DNA of 64,000 bases from Alistipes sp. (GCA_031285405.1 JAITWH010000044.1:117981-181980), one strand, 5' to 3'. Positions 8,449 to 17,189 are shown, counted from the stretch's first letter. Translations and numbers: made by a program. Notes: generated by a model from the sequence alone, not told the origin.

Positions 8449-8835
8449 TCACCATCTTGGTAGGACGGCTTCGGGGATGTATCTTATTATTAGGCTGTTA
8501 TCTTGGTCGTTGTCTTTATTGTTTTGTTGGTTGTCTATGGCTATCAGGTCGAGTTGGCATTCGAGGTCGGTGGGGTTTTCGGCTAACCAGGCCTCGGCCG
8601 CTCGGGTGAAGGAGCGGCGTTTGGCGGCGGTCATGGCATCCTCGGGCGACTCCCATGATGCGGTGTCGCGGGTTTTGACCTCCACGAAGTGCAGCGTGTC
8701 GCCTCGGCGCGCAACGATGTCTAACTCGTAGGGGCCGTTGCGCCAATTGTGGGCCAGCAGCTCGAAGCCGTTGTCGCGCAGCCACTTGGACGCCGCCTGT
8801 TCGCCGGCGTGGCCTATTATTTGGGTTCGTCCCAT
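8449..8835 (-). CDS. YraN family (UPF0102) nuclease-like protein
   Basis: A 128-residue protein of the YraN/UPF0102 family, a restriction-endonuclease-like fold related to archaeal Holliday junction resolvases; its cellular role is not firmly established. Seen: GHAGEQAASKWL near the N-terminus and the PD-(D/E)xK-like core ELDIVARRGDTLHFVEVKTR (about residues 37-56), with Asp39, Glu52 and Lys54 as probable metal or catalytic residues. Length is normal for the family. It is flanked by repeats on both sides and so is probably monocistronic. Confidence 0.9.
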   Translation of the reverse strand: MGRTQIIGHAGEQAASKWLRDNGFELLAHNWRNGPYELDIVARRGDTLHFVEVKTRDTASWESPEDAMTAAKRRSFTRAAEAWLAENPTDLECQLDLIAIDNQQNNKDNDQDNSLIIRYIPEAVLPRW

Positions 8836-8849
8836 GATTGTAGTGATTA

Positions 8850-9035
8850 GTGATAAGTGATAAGTGGTTAGTGGTTAGTGCTAACGCGGTTCGATTGAAA
8901 ATTGAAAATGGGCTACGCGGTACTCTGGATTGCTTCGCTTTGCTCGCAATGACGGGGGCGTTAGGCTAATTATCCATTATCAATTGTCAATTAAAATCGC
9001 GTTAGCACTAACCACTAACAACTAACCACTTTTCG
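8850..9035. repeat. AT-rich direct repeats and GTCATTGCGAGC copy
   Basis: AGTGATAAGTGATAAGTGGTTAG-like 7-8-mer direct repeats lie on both sides of GCTACGCGG and a minus-strand GTCATTGCGAGC copy (8925-8953). The same arrangement, with different short words, occurs at about ten other gene ends in the window. No gene is seen. Confidence 0.75.
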
Positions 9036-9039
9036 TTTT

Positions 9040-9747
9040 TTACTTGAAAAGCGTGTCGAGGTTGTCGCCTGGGTTGACCTCTTGCGGGGTGGTGCCGTGG
9101 CGGAAAATTCTCATTGGGCGGTCGCCGATGAGTTCGCGTCTGTCATCGCCGATCCGCAGCAGGCACCCCTCGCGCAGGCCGGCGACGGTGACGGTGGGGT
9201 TGGCGGCGAGGAACTCCTCGATGCGTTGTTCGCGCGTCTCGCCGGCGTGGCCGTCGGGATGGGCGTCGAGGTAGTGGGGGTTGATCTGGAACGGCACGAG
9301 CCCCGCCGCCTCGAACGACGCCGGTTCGACGATGGGCATGTCGTTGGTGGTGCGGATCGTGGGGCAGGCGATGTTGCTGCCGGCGCTCCATCCTATATAA
9401 GGTATGCCTTTTAGCGTCGCATCGCGGACGGCTTCGACGAGGCCTTGCTCCTGCATCTTTTGGAGCAGGGCGAAGGTGTTGCCGCCGCCCACTATCACCA
9501 GCTCGGCCTCGCGGATGGCGCGCGCGGGGTCGGGGCTTCGATGTACAGACTGCACGGTGATGTCTAACTCGTTGAAGCGGGCTTGGACGCGCGCCTCGTA
9601 GTCGTCGTAGGAGAAGGTGACGGCCGCGTAGGGGATGAAGGCTGCCGTCTCGGCGCAGCCGCCGATGAATTTTCTGATGTGCTCTATGGGCCATTGCAGG
9701 TAGGGTTGGCCCGAGGTGGTGGAGTTGGAGATTAGGAGGAGGTTCAT
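9040..9747 (-). CDS. pepE: Dipeptidase E (alpha-aspartyl dipeptidase, S51)
   Basis: Serine peptidase that cleaves dipeptides with an N-terminal aspartate; cytoplasmic. Seen: 235 residues, the full family length. GGGNTFALL (about residues 88-96) and the nucleophile motif GWSAGSN (about 120-126) are present, with NPHYLDAHPDGHAGETR further on carrying the usual His and Asp. No signal peptide. It lies alone between repeat blocks, the next gene upstream being the carboxypeptidase-regulatory-like protein at 9879. Confidence 0.93.
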   Translation of the reverse strand: MNLLLISNSTTSGQPYLQWPIEHIRKFIGGCAETAAFIPYAAVTFSYDDYEARVQARFNELDITVQSVHRSPDPARAIREAELVIVGGGNTFALLQKMQEQGLVEAVRDATLKGIPYIGWSAGSNIACPTIRTTNDMPIVEPASFEAAGLVPFQINPHYLDAHPDGHAGETREQRIEEFLAANPTVTVAGLREGCLLRIGDDRRELIGDRPMRIFRHGTTPQEVNPGDNLDTLFK

Positions 9748-9878
9748 TTTTTTGTGGTTTAATTTGTGGCTTCTTAATCATTAATCATGAATCATGAATC
9801 GAGGTGTGCTTCGCACGTATATAATTGTGCGTTAGCTCATTTTCAATTTTCCACTTTCAATTTTCAATTGTATTTGGG

Positions 9879-10712
9879 TTAGCGGTATTCTCGGGCGTTT
9901 AGGTACATGGTTAGTGTTACTCCGCTGAACTTTTCCCATGCGTCGGAGCCGACGTTTCGGTGAAAAAATCTTCCAAGCAGCGACGCGCCGAGCATGAACG
10001 GTTCCGCGGTGTCGGTGCCCATCTCCTCCTCCAGCAGGGTCATGGCGACGAGGACCTCCCTGTCGCCGGCCAGTCGGATGGCGTAGGGGGTGAGGTCGAG
10101 CTCGTACCAGCCCGTGAAGTGATCCGTCAGTTCGAAGCGGATGTCCTGTTGGACGAGGTGCTCTCCCGGGGTGTTGCCGTCGAGCGAGTAGAACGAGAGT
10201 CGCATGAGCACACGTTCGTAGCCGTTTCGTCGGATCAGCATGCGGAAAGATAGGATGTCGGAGTCGCGGCGGATCTTTATAGGTACTCCGGCCTCGCGTA
10301 TGTTGCCCGCTTTGGTGGCCTCCTCGTTGAACCATCCGCCCTCGCCGATTCCGCTCGAACTGTGGCCGAGTTTGGTGAGGCGGCTGCGGCGGTTGGTGAC
10401 GGTGATCGGTTCGATGTTGTAGACTCCCTGTTGCAGCGGGATGTCGGGGTTGGTGGCGAGGTCGCCCACCGTGCGGGTCTCGGTGTCGAAGCCGACGTGG
10501 GAGATGGTGACGCTGTCGGTGGGGGCGGCGGTGGCGTTGTGGAGCTCGAAGCGCCCCTCGCGGTCGGTGATCACTCCGCGGCCTTGGATGGCGACTGTGG
10601 CGTAGGGGATGGGGGTGCCGCTGGCGCTGTCTATCACTCGGCCGGTTATTGGGGATTGGGCTTGGGCGAGCGCTGGGAACAGAAGGGTGCAGAGGATAAG
10701 GAGTAGTCGCAT
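9879..10712 (-). CDS. Exported CarboxypepD-regulatory-like domain protein
   Basis: A 277-residue envelope protein. Seen: a signal peptide ending ALAQAQ (about residue 19), then a single beta-sandwich domain with ITGRVIDSASGTPIPYATV and TDREGRFEL, the hallmark of the CarboxypepD_reg-like/DUF4480 fold that precedes TonB-dependent receptors and cell-surface enzymes in Bacteroidota. The C-terminal 180 residues are not recognised but resemble the soluble 'carboxypeptidase-like' proteins without a receptor barrel. Likely periplasmic or outer-membrane associated. purN upstream is on the same strand 40 bases away. Confidence 0.75.
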   Translation of the reverse strand: MRLLLILCTLLFPALAQAQSPITGRVIDSASGTPIPYATVAIQGRGVITDREGRFELHNATAAPTDSVTISHVGFDTETRTVGDLATNPDIPLQQGVYNIEPITVTNRRSRLTKLGHSSSGIGEGGWFNEEATKAGNIREAGVPIKIRRDSDILSFRMLIRRNGYERVLMRLSFYSLDGNTPGEHLVQQDIRFELTDHFTGWYELDLTPYAIRLAGDREVLVAMTLLEEEMGTDTAEPFMLGASLLGRFFHRNVGSDAWEKFSGVTLTMYLNAREYR

Positions 10713-10753
10713 GGGCTCTTTGCAGTTGGTTTTATTTTAATAAAACGCGCGAT

Positions 10754-11323
10754 TCACAGTTTTAGTATATCCTGTTCGATGGTGGCGGGGAAGTGGCGGT
10801 GCTCTAACTCGTGGATGCGGGCGGCGAGGGTGTCGGGGGTGTCGGTGGGGTGCACCGGGCAGCGGAACTGCGCTATGATGGCGCCGCGGTCGTAGTGCTC
10901 GTCGACGCGGTGAATCGTGATGCCGCTCTCGCGCTCGCCCGCCGCGACGACGGCCTCGTGGACGCGGGAGCCGTACATGCCCTTGCCGCCGTAGGAGGGG
11001 AGGAGCGAGGGGTGGATGTTGACTATGCGGCCCGGGTAGGCGCGCAGGATCTTTTCGGGAATCAGGCGCAGGAAGCCCGCCAGCACAACGTAGTCGACTC
11101 CGGCGGAGTGCATGGCGGCGAGGGGGGCGGTGCCGTCGGCGAACTCGGCGCGGGTGAAGACGGCCGTGGGGACTTTGCGTTGCTCCGCGCGTTGGAGCAC
11201 TCCCGCCGAGGGGTTGTCGGAGAGAATCAGCGCGACGCGGGCAACGGGGCTCGCGGCGAAATGGTCCATTATCTTCTCGGCGTTGGTGCCCGACCCCGAA
11301 GCGAGTATTCCTATTGTTGTCAT
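10754..11323 (-). CDS. purN: Phosphoribosylglycinamide formyltransferase (GART)
   Basis: Third step of purine synthesis: transfers a formyl group from 10-formyl-tetrahydrofolate to GAR. Seen: 189 residues from ATG at 11323, giving the standard N-terminus TTIGILASGSGTNAE; 28 further upstream codons have no family match. The signature NIHPSLLPSYGGKGMYG (about 105-121), catalytic Asn and His, and Asp in VDEHYDRGAII are present. It is divergent from acpP, with a repeat-free gap of 176 bases between them. purC lies far away at 57184. Confidence 0.96.
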   Translation of the reverse strand: MTTIGILASGSGTNAEKIMDHFAASPVARVALILSDNPSAGVLQRAEQRKVPTAVFTRAEFADGTAPLAAMHSAGVDYVVLAGFLRLIPEKILRAYPGRIVNIHPSLLPSYGGKGMYGSRVHEAVVAAGERESGITIHRVDEHYDRGAIIAQFRCPVHPTDTPDTLAARIHELEHRHFPATIEQDILKL

Positions 11324-11425
11324 GGTCAAATAATTAAGTTGTCGCGGCAGGACGGTTGTGGGCCCCGCCGAAAATCGGAAAGGCAAAAAAATCGTACCGC
11401 ATGCCAAAAGTAATCGAAAAAGTGT

Positions 11426-11433
11426 TACCTTTG
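11426..11433 (+). promoter_or_regulatory. acpP -7 element
   Basis: TACCTTTG matches the Bacteroidota -7 consensus TAnnTTTG, 66 bases before the acpP start. No clear TTG is found about 20 bases upstream, so the -33 half is weak. Confidence 0.5.
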
Positions 11434-11499
11434 GCCCAAATTTCGAGTGAAATTACAATAAATTTACATAAAAAGTGTTTAACTAAAAACTTAACAATC

Positions 11500-11736
11500 A
11501 TGTCTGACGTTTCTTCGAAAGTTGTCGAAATCATTAAGAACAAGCTCGCTGTCGATGCAGCGGAAATCGTTCCCGCAGCAAGTTTCACCAATGATCTCGG
11601 CGCAGATTCTCTCGACACGGTCGAACTGATCATGGAATTCGAAAAAGAGTTCGCTATCCAGATCCCCGACGAAGATGCCGAAAAAATCGCCACCGTAGGC
11701 GACGCCATCACGTATATCGAAGAGAAGAAAAAGTAA
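11500..11736 (+). CDS. acpP: Acyl carrier protein
   Basis: Carries growing acyl chains on a phosphopantetheine arm in fatty-acid synthesis. Seen: 78 residues from ATG at 11500, with attachment serine 39 in [12 protein letters not shown] and the acidic helix [18 protein letters not shown]. The frame is open upstream to 11356, but the AT-rich leader and family length decide for 11500. It starts the acpP-fabF-rnc operon, 51 bases before fabF. The thioesterase at 19464 and perhaps other enzymes here use this protein as substrate carrier. Confidence 0.97.
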   Translation: MSDVSSKVVEIIKNKLAVDAAEIVPAASFTNDLGADSLDTVELIMEFEKEFAIQIPDEDAEKIATVGDAITYIEEKKK

Positions 11737-11787
11737 GCTTCGCGCTACACAACACATTCACACACAGAACTTTTTAGAGCTTTAGAG

Positions 11788-13035
11788 ATGGCCGACAGAA
11801 GAGTTGTTGTCACGGGACTGGGCACACTTAACCCGCTGGGGAATACGATAGCCGAGTACTTTCGTAATTTGCAGAACGGGGTGAGCGGGGCCGGACCCAT
11901 TACCCGTTTCGACGCCGAAAAGTTCAAGACCCGCTTTGCCTGCGAGGTCAAAAATTATGACGGAGCCGATTTTTTCGACCGTAAGGAGGTGCGTCGCTAC
12001 GACCTCTTTACGCAGTTTGCCCTTGTTGCCGCCGCGCAGGCGATGGAGGACTCGGGAATTGATGTCGAAAAGATCGACCCGGAGAAGGCAGGAGTGATTT
12101 GGGCCTCCGGTATCGGGGGCCTCAAATCGTTCTTCGAGGAGGTGAAGAGCTTTGCGCTGGGGGACGGCACGCCGCGCCTCTCGCCATTCTTTATCACCAT
12201 GATGATTCCCGACATTGCCGCCGGGTACATCTCGATGAAATATGGCTTCATGGGGCCGAACTACTGCACCGTGTCGGCGTGTGCGTCGTCGAACCATGCT
12301 CTGATCGACGCCCTTAACTGGATTCGCAGGGGGGTGGCCGACATCATTATCACCGGAGGTTCGGAGGCGGGAGTCAACGAGCCCGCCGTGGGAGGTTTCA
12401 ACTCGATGCAGGCGCTGTCGACCCGCAACGACGATCCCAAAGCCGCTTCGCGTCCTTTTGACGCAGATCGCGACGGTTTTGTGATTGGCGAGGGGGCTGG
12501 CGCGATTGTGCTGGAGGAGTATGAACATGCCGTGGCTCGCGGTGCGAAGATATATGCCGAGGTTGTCGGCGGAGGTTGTAGCGGCGACGCCTATCACTAC
12601 GCCGCGCCACATCCCGAGGGTAAGGGGGCTATGCTGGCTATGAAGAGTGCGATGGCGGATGCCGGATTGGGCGTTGGCGACATCGACTACATAAACGTTC
12701 ACGGTACGTCGACCCCCGCGGGTGACGGGCCCGAACTGATGGCTATCCAGAGGCTGTTCGGCGAGGATGCCTATCGTCTCAATATCTCGGCCACCAAGTC
12801 GATGACCGGTCACCTGTTGGGTGCCGCCGGGGCTGTCGAGGCGCAGGCCGTGATCATGGCTCTCACGGAGGGGATCGTTCCGCCCACCATCAATCTGGAT
12901 AATCTGGACCCCGCTATTGATCCGCGGTTGAACCTCACTCCTAATGTCGCTCAGCGGCGCGAAGTGCGCTATGCGATGAGTAATACTTTTGGGTTTGGGG
13001 GGCATAACTCTTCGGTGATCTTTAAGAAGGTCTAA
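11788..13035 (+). CDS. fabF: Beta-ketoacyl-ACP synthase II
   Basis: Condenses malonyl-ACP with acyl-ACP in the elongation cycle. Seen: 415 residues with the full catalytic triad: Cys in TVSACASSNHA (about residue 165), His in NVHGTSTPAGD (about 305), and His in NTFGFGGHNSS (about 402). The loop KSMTGHLLGAAGAVEA is also intact. Length is normal. Second gene of acpP-fabF-rnc, with rnc starting 16 bases after its stop. Confidence 0.97.
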   Translation: MADRRVVVTGLGTLNPLGNTIAEYFRNLQNGVSGAGPITRFDAEKFKTRFACEVKNYDGADFFDRKEVRRYDLFTQFALVAAAQAMEDSGIDVEKIDPEKAGVIWASGIGGLKSFFEEVKSFALGDGTPRLSPFFITMMIPDIAAGYISMKYGFMGPNYCTVSACASSNHALIDALNWIRRGVADIIITGGSEAGVNEPAVGGFNSMQALSTRNDDPKAASRPFDADRDGFVIGEGAGAIVLEEYEHAVARGAKIYAEVVGGGCSGDAYHYAAPHPEGKGAMLAMKSAMADAGLGVGDIDYINVHGTSTPAGDGPELMAIQRLFGEDAYRLNISATKSMTGHLLGAAGAVEAQAVIMALTEGIVPPTINLDNLDPAIDPRLNLTPNVAQRREVRYAMSNTFGFGGHNSSVIFKKV

Positions 13036-13051
13036 ATTTTTTCGTCCCGCA

Positions 13052-13828
13052 ATGTTTCTCGGAGTGCTTGCCTCGCTGGTCGGACGGTTTAACGGTCGCG
13101 ACAGGGAGTTTTACAGCCTTGTGCGGGCGATTTTCGGTATTCGGGCGCGGAATATCGATCTCTACAAGTTGGCGCTGATGCACAGGTCGGCGTCGGTGGA
13201 GCTGGCAGACGGTACGCATCTCAACAACGAACGGCTTGAATTTCTGGGCGATGCGATCCTTGAAGCGGTCGTGTCGGACTATCTTTTTATTGAGTTTCCC
13301 GCCGACGACGAGGGCGGGCTGACGCGACTGAGGTCGAAGATCGTCAGCCGGCAGACCCTTAACTCGCTTGCAGAGTCGCTGGGGCTCGACAGGCACATCA
13401 TTCGCCACACCGGCGGGTCGGCTGTTCAGAAGCATATCAATGGTGACGCTCTGGAGGCGATGATTGGTGCGATTTACCTCGATCAGGGGTATGACCGGAC
13501 TAATCGGGTGCTGATTAACAATCTGTTTAGGCGCCACTTAGACCTCGACGAACTTGTCAACTCGGAGACCGACTACAAGAGTCGGCTGATCGAGTGGTGC
13601 CAAAAAAGTCGGCAGTCGGTGCAGTTTTCGACCGGCCATGATAAGGGGTACACGTCGCAGCATCCGCTGTTTCGATCGGCCGTCGTGATCGACGGGATTG
13701 AGGTGGGGCATGGTGTCGGCGAGACAAAAAAAGAGGCCGAGCAGCATGCCGCTCATGCGGTTTCGGATGCGCTTTCGGATGAGGCGGGGGATTGGCTTTT
13801 GGAGAATATCGACTCGTACAGGGGTTAA
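13052..13828 (+). CDS. rnc: Ribonuclease III
   Basis: Double-strand-specific endoribonuclease that processes rRNA and structured RNAs. Seen: 258 residues. The signature NERLEFLGDAILE is at about residues 51-63, the second catalytic acidic patch GDALEAMIGAIYLD at about 130, and a C-terminal dsRNA-binding domain includes GVGETKKEAEQHAAHAV. Family length is 220-260. It follows fabF by 16 bases. Given the many long hairpins transcribed between genes here, RNase III would be their obvious processing enzyme; that is inference. Confidence 0.96.
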   Translation: MFLGVLASLVGRFNGRDREFYSLVRAIFGIRARNIDLYKLALMHRSASVELADGTHLNNERLEFLGDAILEAVVSDYLFIEFPADDEGGLTRLRSKIVSRQTLNSLAESLGLDRHIIRHTGGSAVQKHINGDALEAMIGAIYLDQGYDRTNRVLINNLFRRHLDLDELVNSETDYKSRLIEWCQKSRQSVQFSTGHDKGYTSQHPLFRSAVVIDGIEVGHGVGETKKEAEQHAAHAVSDALSDEAGDWLLENIDSYRG

Positions 13829-13864
13829 TTTTTCGTGCGCTTTGCCGCTGGCTTTCAATGATTT

Positions 13865-14650
13865 ATGGGCAAGATTACCGATAGGGAGATTCGGGAGAAG
13901 TTGATTGTGTCCGGAGCAGAGAGGCTTTCGGATGCTGAGCTTTTGGCTGTTATTATTCGTGAGGGGACCGATCGTCTTTCGGCGGTTGAGCTTGCTGAGA
14001 AAATTTTGGAGGAGTTTGGGGCGGAGGCGGGTTCCGACATGGGAGCGGGTTCTGGTTCGGGTTTGGGAGCGGGTGCCGGAACGGGTTCGGGTTCGGGCTC
14101 GGGTTCGGGCTCAGGCTCAGGTTCGGGGGCGCTGTCGCGGTTGGCCGAGGCGGGGGTCGGGCGCATTCGTCGGGCCGCGGGTTGCGGAACCGTGCGAGCA
14201 GCGTCCATCGCCGCAGCTGCCGAGCTTGCGCGTCGCATGGTTGCCGAAAAGTCGCTGACAGTCAACGCCATAACGTCGAAAGAGGATGTCGTGCGACTAT
14301 TCGCGCCGCTCGCGGAACTTGGCCACGAAGAGTTCTGGGCCCTCTACCTGACATCCGGCGGGCGCGTGCTCGACCGAGCAAAACTAAGCCAGGGTGGCGT
14401 CGCCGGTACCGTCGTCGACCACAAATTGGTCGTCAAACGAGCCGTCGAACTCCTCGCACCATCACTGATCCTCGTGCACAACCACCCATCCGGAGTCGCT
14501 CGGCCCAGCAACGAAGACTACGCCATAACCAAAACCATTCAAGCCGCCGCCGCTCTATTCGACATCAACATTATAGACCACATAATAATCTCCAAATCAG
14601 GAAATTACAGCTTCGCCGAACACGATTGGCAAGCCGTGTCCAGCCGGTAA
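13865..14650 (+). CDS. radC: RadC family protein (JAMM domain) with Gly-Ser insertion
   Basis: RadC/YeeS-type protein; the family has a JAB1/MPN metalloprotease-like fold, and its old link to DNA repair is doubtful. Seen: 261 residues. The N-terminal helix-hairpin-helix part has the REKLIVSGAERLSDAELLAV pattern, and the C-terminal JAMM motif is ILVHNHPSGVARPSNEDY (about 205-222). Between them (about residues 56-88) is an unusual run of GSG repeats encoded by a GGTTCG/GGCTCG hexanucleotide microsatellite. Relatives lack this insert. The N-terminus is slightly shorter than usual. It lies 36 bases after rnc and convergent with the DUF4837 gene. Confidence 0.9.
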   Translation: MGKITDREIREKLIVSGAERLSDAELLAVIIREGTDRLSAVELAEKILEEFGAEAGSDMGAGSGSGLGAGAGTGSGSGSGSGSGSGSGALSRLAEAGVGRIRRAAGCGTVRAASIAAAAELARRMVAEKSLTVNAITSKEDVVRLFAPLAELGHEEFWALYLTSGGRVLDRAKLSQGGVAGTVVDHKLVVKRAVELLAPSLILVHNHPSGVARPSNEDYAITKTIQAAAALFDINIIDHIIISKSGNYSFAEHDWQAVSSR

Positions 14651-14662
14651 TTTTTCTTTCAC

Positions 14663-14849
14663 GTTACTTTTGGAAAATCCCAAAAGTAACCAAAAAGATT
14701 GCCGGAACGCCGGCAGCGTTTTTAGCTACGCGATTGGTTTACGGCTTTTGCGGCGGGCGGAACGCAAAACCGAATCCTCAATATCGAGAAACGAAGTTTC
14801 TCTAAAAATTTTTGGGCGACTTTTTTAAAAGTCGCGGTACTGCGTAGCT
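14663..14849. repeat. Composite hairpin element A (short form)
   Basis: Order on the plus strand: GTTACTTTTGG/CCAAAAGTAAC hairpin (14663-14690); GCCGGAACGCCGGC (14701-14714) with its TTTTTAGCTACGC tail; a 24-base remnant TTTTGCGG...GCAAAA (14746-14769) where the longer copies carry a 117-bp module; GAGAAACGAAGTTTCTC (14786-14802); GCGACTTTTTTAAAAGTCGC (14816-14835); then GCGTAGCT. It fills the gap between the convergent radC and DUF4837 genes. Confidence 0.85.
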
Positions 14850-14850
14850 G

Positions 14851-15861
14851 CTATATGTCGCGTCCTAATTCTTCCCAGGTTGGGGTTTCGCCGGAGATTC
14901 GGGTGGTGTAGATGAAGTGTTCGAGTTGTCGGATGTAGTTTCTTTGTGATAGTCGTGGGTCGGGTGAGTAGACGTAGAAGTCGATGGAGATGACTCGTTG
15001 TCGTGCGGCGTCGAAGGTGGAGTAGTTGGTGTAGGGGCCTCCCATGAAGTCGCCTCGCACGTCCCAGAAGCCGTGCATCTCGGCCCATTGACGTCCGTCG
15101 ATGCGTTTGTAGAGGAGCGACACGTAGTCGTTGACGGTGGCCATGTGGGAGCCTGGGTTTTCGCCCGGGATTCGGGCCATGAACTCGTTGCGGCGGGCGA
15201 TGAGGTTGTCGCGTTCGAAGTCGCGCACGCCCGAGAAGGGGTAGGAGTAGATGACTATGCCCTGGCTCGACACGGGCATCTCGTACGACAGCCAGAGGAA
15301 ATCCTCGCTCTCGCTGCGTACCTCGTAGCCCGGGCCGGTCGACATTTCGAATCCGAACTTGCTGCGTATCAGTTCGCTCACGGCGGGTGGGGTATGGGTG
15401 GTGGCGTTGGCGACGTCGCGATCCTTCTCGGCGGTTTCGAGGGCGAGCAGGATGTCGTCGGCGTTGTCGGCGACTAATTGTGCGAGCGAGGTCATGTCGG
15501 GCGCCGAGGCGGAGAGCACCATCTGCGGTTGGGCGTATACGTCGCGGGCGATGGTGAGCGCGGGCGAGGTGTAGGCTGGGTCGATGTCGGCGATGAGCAC
15601 GTTGTGGTGGCGCGTGACGAGGCGGTTGAAGCCCGACGGCAGCACACGCAGGATGTCGAAGGTGGTCTCCTCGCGATTGATCATCGGGTAGCGGCGGTGG
15701 AACGTGGCGCGCAGGGAGTCGCCCGCGGGGCCGTCCCACACATCGTGGTCGGCCACGAGGACTATCTCGTAGGGGGCGCCCTGGGCGTCGTACTTGAAGC
15801 TGTCGGTGCCGCCGCATGCGACGGTTAGCAGCAGCAGGCTTAGGAGGAGGAGTCTCGACAT
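14851..15861 (-). CDS. DUF4837 family lipoprotein
   Basis: A 336-residue lipoprotein of the DUF4837 family, widespread in Bacteroidales and of unknown function. Seen: start at ATG 15861, eight codons inside the open frame, because the signal peptide MSRLLLLSLLLLTVACGG then begins at once and ends in the lipobox V-A-C with Cys at about residue 16. The mature part has ESEDFLWLSYEMP and WAEMHGFWDVRGDFMGGPY, typical conserved patches. Probably anchored in the envelope. Divergent from the NodB deacetylase with back-to-back -7 elements. Confidence 0.85.
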   Translation of the reverse strand: MSRLLLLSLLLLTVACGGTDSFKYDAQGAPYEIVLVADHDVWDGPAGDSLRATFHRRYPMINREETTFDILRVLPSGFNRLVTRHHNVLIADIDPAYTSPALTIARDVYAQPQMVLSASAPDMTSLAQLVADNADDILLALETAEKDRDVANATTHTPPAVSELIRSKFGFEMSTGPGYEVRSESEDFLWLSYEMPVSSQGIVIYSYPFSGVRDFERDNLIARRNEFMARIPGENPGSHMATVNDYVSLLYKRIDGRQWAEMHGFWDVRGDFMGGPYTNYSTFDAARQRVISIDFYVYSPDPRLSQRNYIRQLEHFIYTTRISGETPTWEELGRDI

Positions 15862-15884
15862 GGTAGTAAAAATTTTAGTTTCCA

Positions 15885-15913
15885 CAAATGTACGATTTTT
15901 TGCACTACATTTG
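15885..15913. promoter_or_regulatory. Divergent back-to-back -7 elements
   Basis: TACATTTG on the minus strand (15885-15892) faces DUF4837, and TACATTTG on the plus strand (15906-15913) faces the NodB gene. They are 13 bases apart, so polymerases cannot bind both at once. The plus element ends seven bases before the NodB ATG, implying a leaderless or nearly leaderless message. Confidence 0.55.
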
Positions 15914-15920
15914 TAAAATT

Positions 15921-16532
15921 ATGCGATTTAAACCGCCGAAATTTTTGCGCCGTCTGATGCCTGCACTGGTGTGGGACATTCCGGAGGAGAGGGATGTGTT
16001 CCTCACCTTTGACGACGGCCCCACGCCCGGGGTCACCGAGTGGATACTGGACGAGTTGGCGAGGCACGACGCGCGGGCGACATTTTTTTGTCTGGGTCGC
16101 AACGTGGAGAACCACCCCGAGCTCTATCGGCGGATTCTGGAGGAGGGGCACAGGGTCGGCAACCACACATACGGCCATGTGAAAGGGTGGGAGCGCGACG
16201 ACGCGAGTTACCTTGCCGATGTCGAGCGGGCGGCGAGGGTGATCGACTCGCCGCTGTTCAGGCCACCTTACGGGCGCATCTCGCCGCGGCAGGCGCGAGC
16301 GTTGAGTGGTGAGGGTTGGAAGATCGTGATGTGGAACGTCGTCAGTCGCGACTACTCGCGCCGTGTGACTCCCGAGCGGTGCATCGAGAATGTGGTGCGT
16401 CATGTGCGCCCGGGAGACATCGTTGTGTTTCACGACTCCGAGAAGGCGTTTCGCAACCTGCGCGCCGCGCTGCCCGCCACCCTGGAGTGTCTGGACGAGT
16501 GCGGTATGAGGTCTAAATCGATCGAGAGATGA
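15921..16532 (+). CDS. NodB-type polysaccharide deacetylase
   Basis: Carbohydrate esterase family 4 enzyme that removes N-acetyl groups from a glycan, most likely peptidoglycan or a surface polymer. Seen: 203 residues from ATG at 15921, chosen over one 11 codons upstream because the -7 element lies between them. Motif 1 FLTFDDGPTP (catalytic and metal Asp), motif 2 VGNHTYGH (metal His pair), and motif 3 RPPYGR are intact. There is no obvious cleavable signal peptide, although the N-terminus is basic and hydrophobic. Its TGA overlaps the ubiX ATG (ATGA), so the two are co-translated. Confidence 0.92.
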   Translation: MRFKPPKFLRRLMPALVWDIPEERDVFLTFDDGPTPGVTEWILDELARHDARATFFCLGRNVENHPELYRRILEEGHRVGNHTYGHVKGWERDDASYLADVERAARVIDSPLFRPPYGRISPRQARALSGEGWKIVMWNVVSRDYSRRVTPERCIENVVRHVRPGDIVVFHDSEKAFRNLRAALPATLECLDECGMRSKSIER

Positions 16533-17110
16533 GGGTTGTCGTTGCGGTTACGGGGGCGAGTGGGGCGGTTTATGCCCGCCAGGTTTTGGAGGGGCTTGTC
16601 GCGGCTGATGTTGAGCGTATCGGTCTGATTGTCAGTCGTCGAGGAGAGGAGGTTGCAGAGTGGGAGCGGGTGGCGCTGCCGACAGACGGGCACAATGAGC
16701 GCGGCGGGCGCATCGAGCGGTTCGACGTCGACGATATGTTTGCCTCGCCCGCCTCGGGTTCGGCGCGCTGGGACGCGATGGTGATTGTGCCCTGTTCGAT
16801 GGGGTGCGTGGGGCGCATCGCCGCGGGGGTTTCGGGCGACCTGATTGCCCGTGCCGCCGACGTGATGCTCAAGGAGGGGCGCACGCTGATTGTGGTGCCG
16901 CGCGAGACGCCGATGAACCTGATACATCTGCGCAACCTTGTGACGCTGGCCGAGGCGGGGGCGGTGGTGATGCCTGCGTCGCCGAGTTTCTACTCCCACC
17001 CCGACTCTTTGGAGGCCGCCTGCCGCACAGTCACAGAGCGGATTTTGGCGCGACTGGGAGTCGATTCGTCACGCTACGAGTGGGCCGAATCTGTGAAAAG
17101 TGAAAAATGA
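16529..17110 (+). CDS. ubiX: UbiX-type flavin prenyltransferase
   Basis: Makes prenylated FMN, the cofactor of UbiD-type decarboxylases; in Bacteroidota probably serving quinone or aromatic acid metabolism. Seen: 193 residues, with VVVAVTGASGAVYARQVLE at the N-terminus, the PCSMGCVGRIAAG loop, and VPRETPMNLIHLRN. Start overlaps the NodB stop. The final residues SVKSEK and the TGA are encoded by GTGAAAAGTGAAAAATGA, which belongs to an intergenic direct-repeat block, so the repeat seems to have replaced the native C-terminal end. No ubiD gene lies in this window. Confidence 0.93.
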   Translation: MRVVVAVTGASGAVYARQVLEGLVAADVERIGLIVSRRGEEVAEWERVALPTDGHNERGGRIERFDVDDMFASPASGSARWDAMVIVPCSMGCVGRIAAGVSGDLIARAADVMLKEGRTLIVVPRETPMNLIHLRNLVTLAEAGAVVMPASPSFYSHPDSLEAACRTVTERILARLGVDSSRYEWAESVKSEK

Positions 17111-17135
17111 AAAGTGAAAAGTGGTTTTTTTTATT

Positions 17136-17143
17136 TACTTTTG
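17136..17143 (+). promoter_or_regulatory. efp -7 element
   Basis: TACTTTTG fits TAnnTTTG, 46 bases before the efp start. It directly follows the repeat block at the end of ubiX and indicates that efp is transcribed separately. Confidence 0.55.
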
Positions 17144-17189
17144 CACGGCAAACATTTTCAATTTTCCACTTTCAATTCTCAACTGAATT

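Noticed and set aside
14825..15817. 330-codon frame overlapping DUF4837 on the same strand
   Set aside because: Arg/His/Pro-rich out-of-frame shadow; the DUF4837 frame has a lipobox and family patches.
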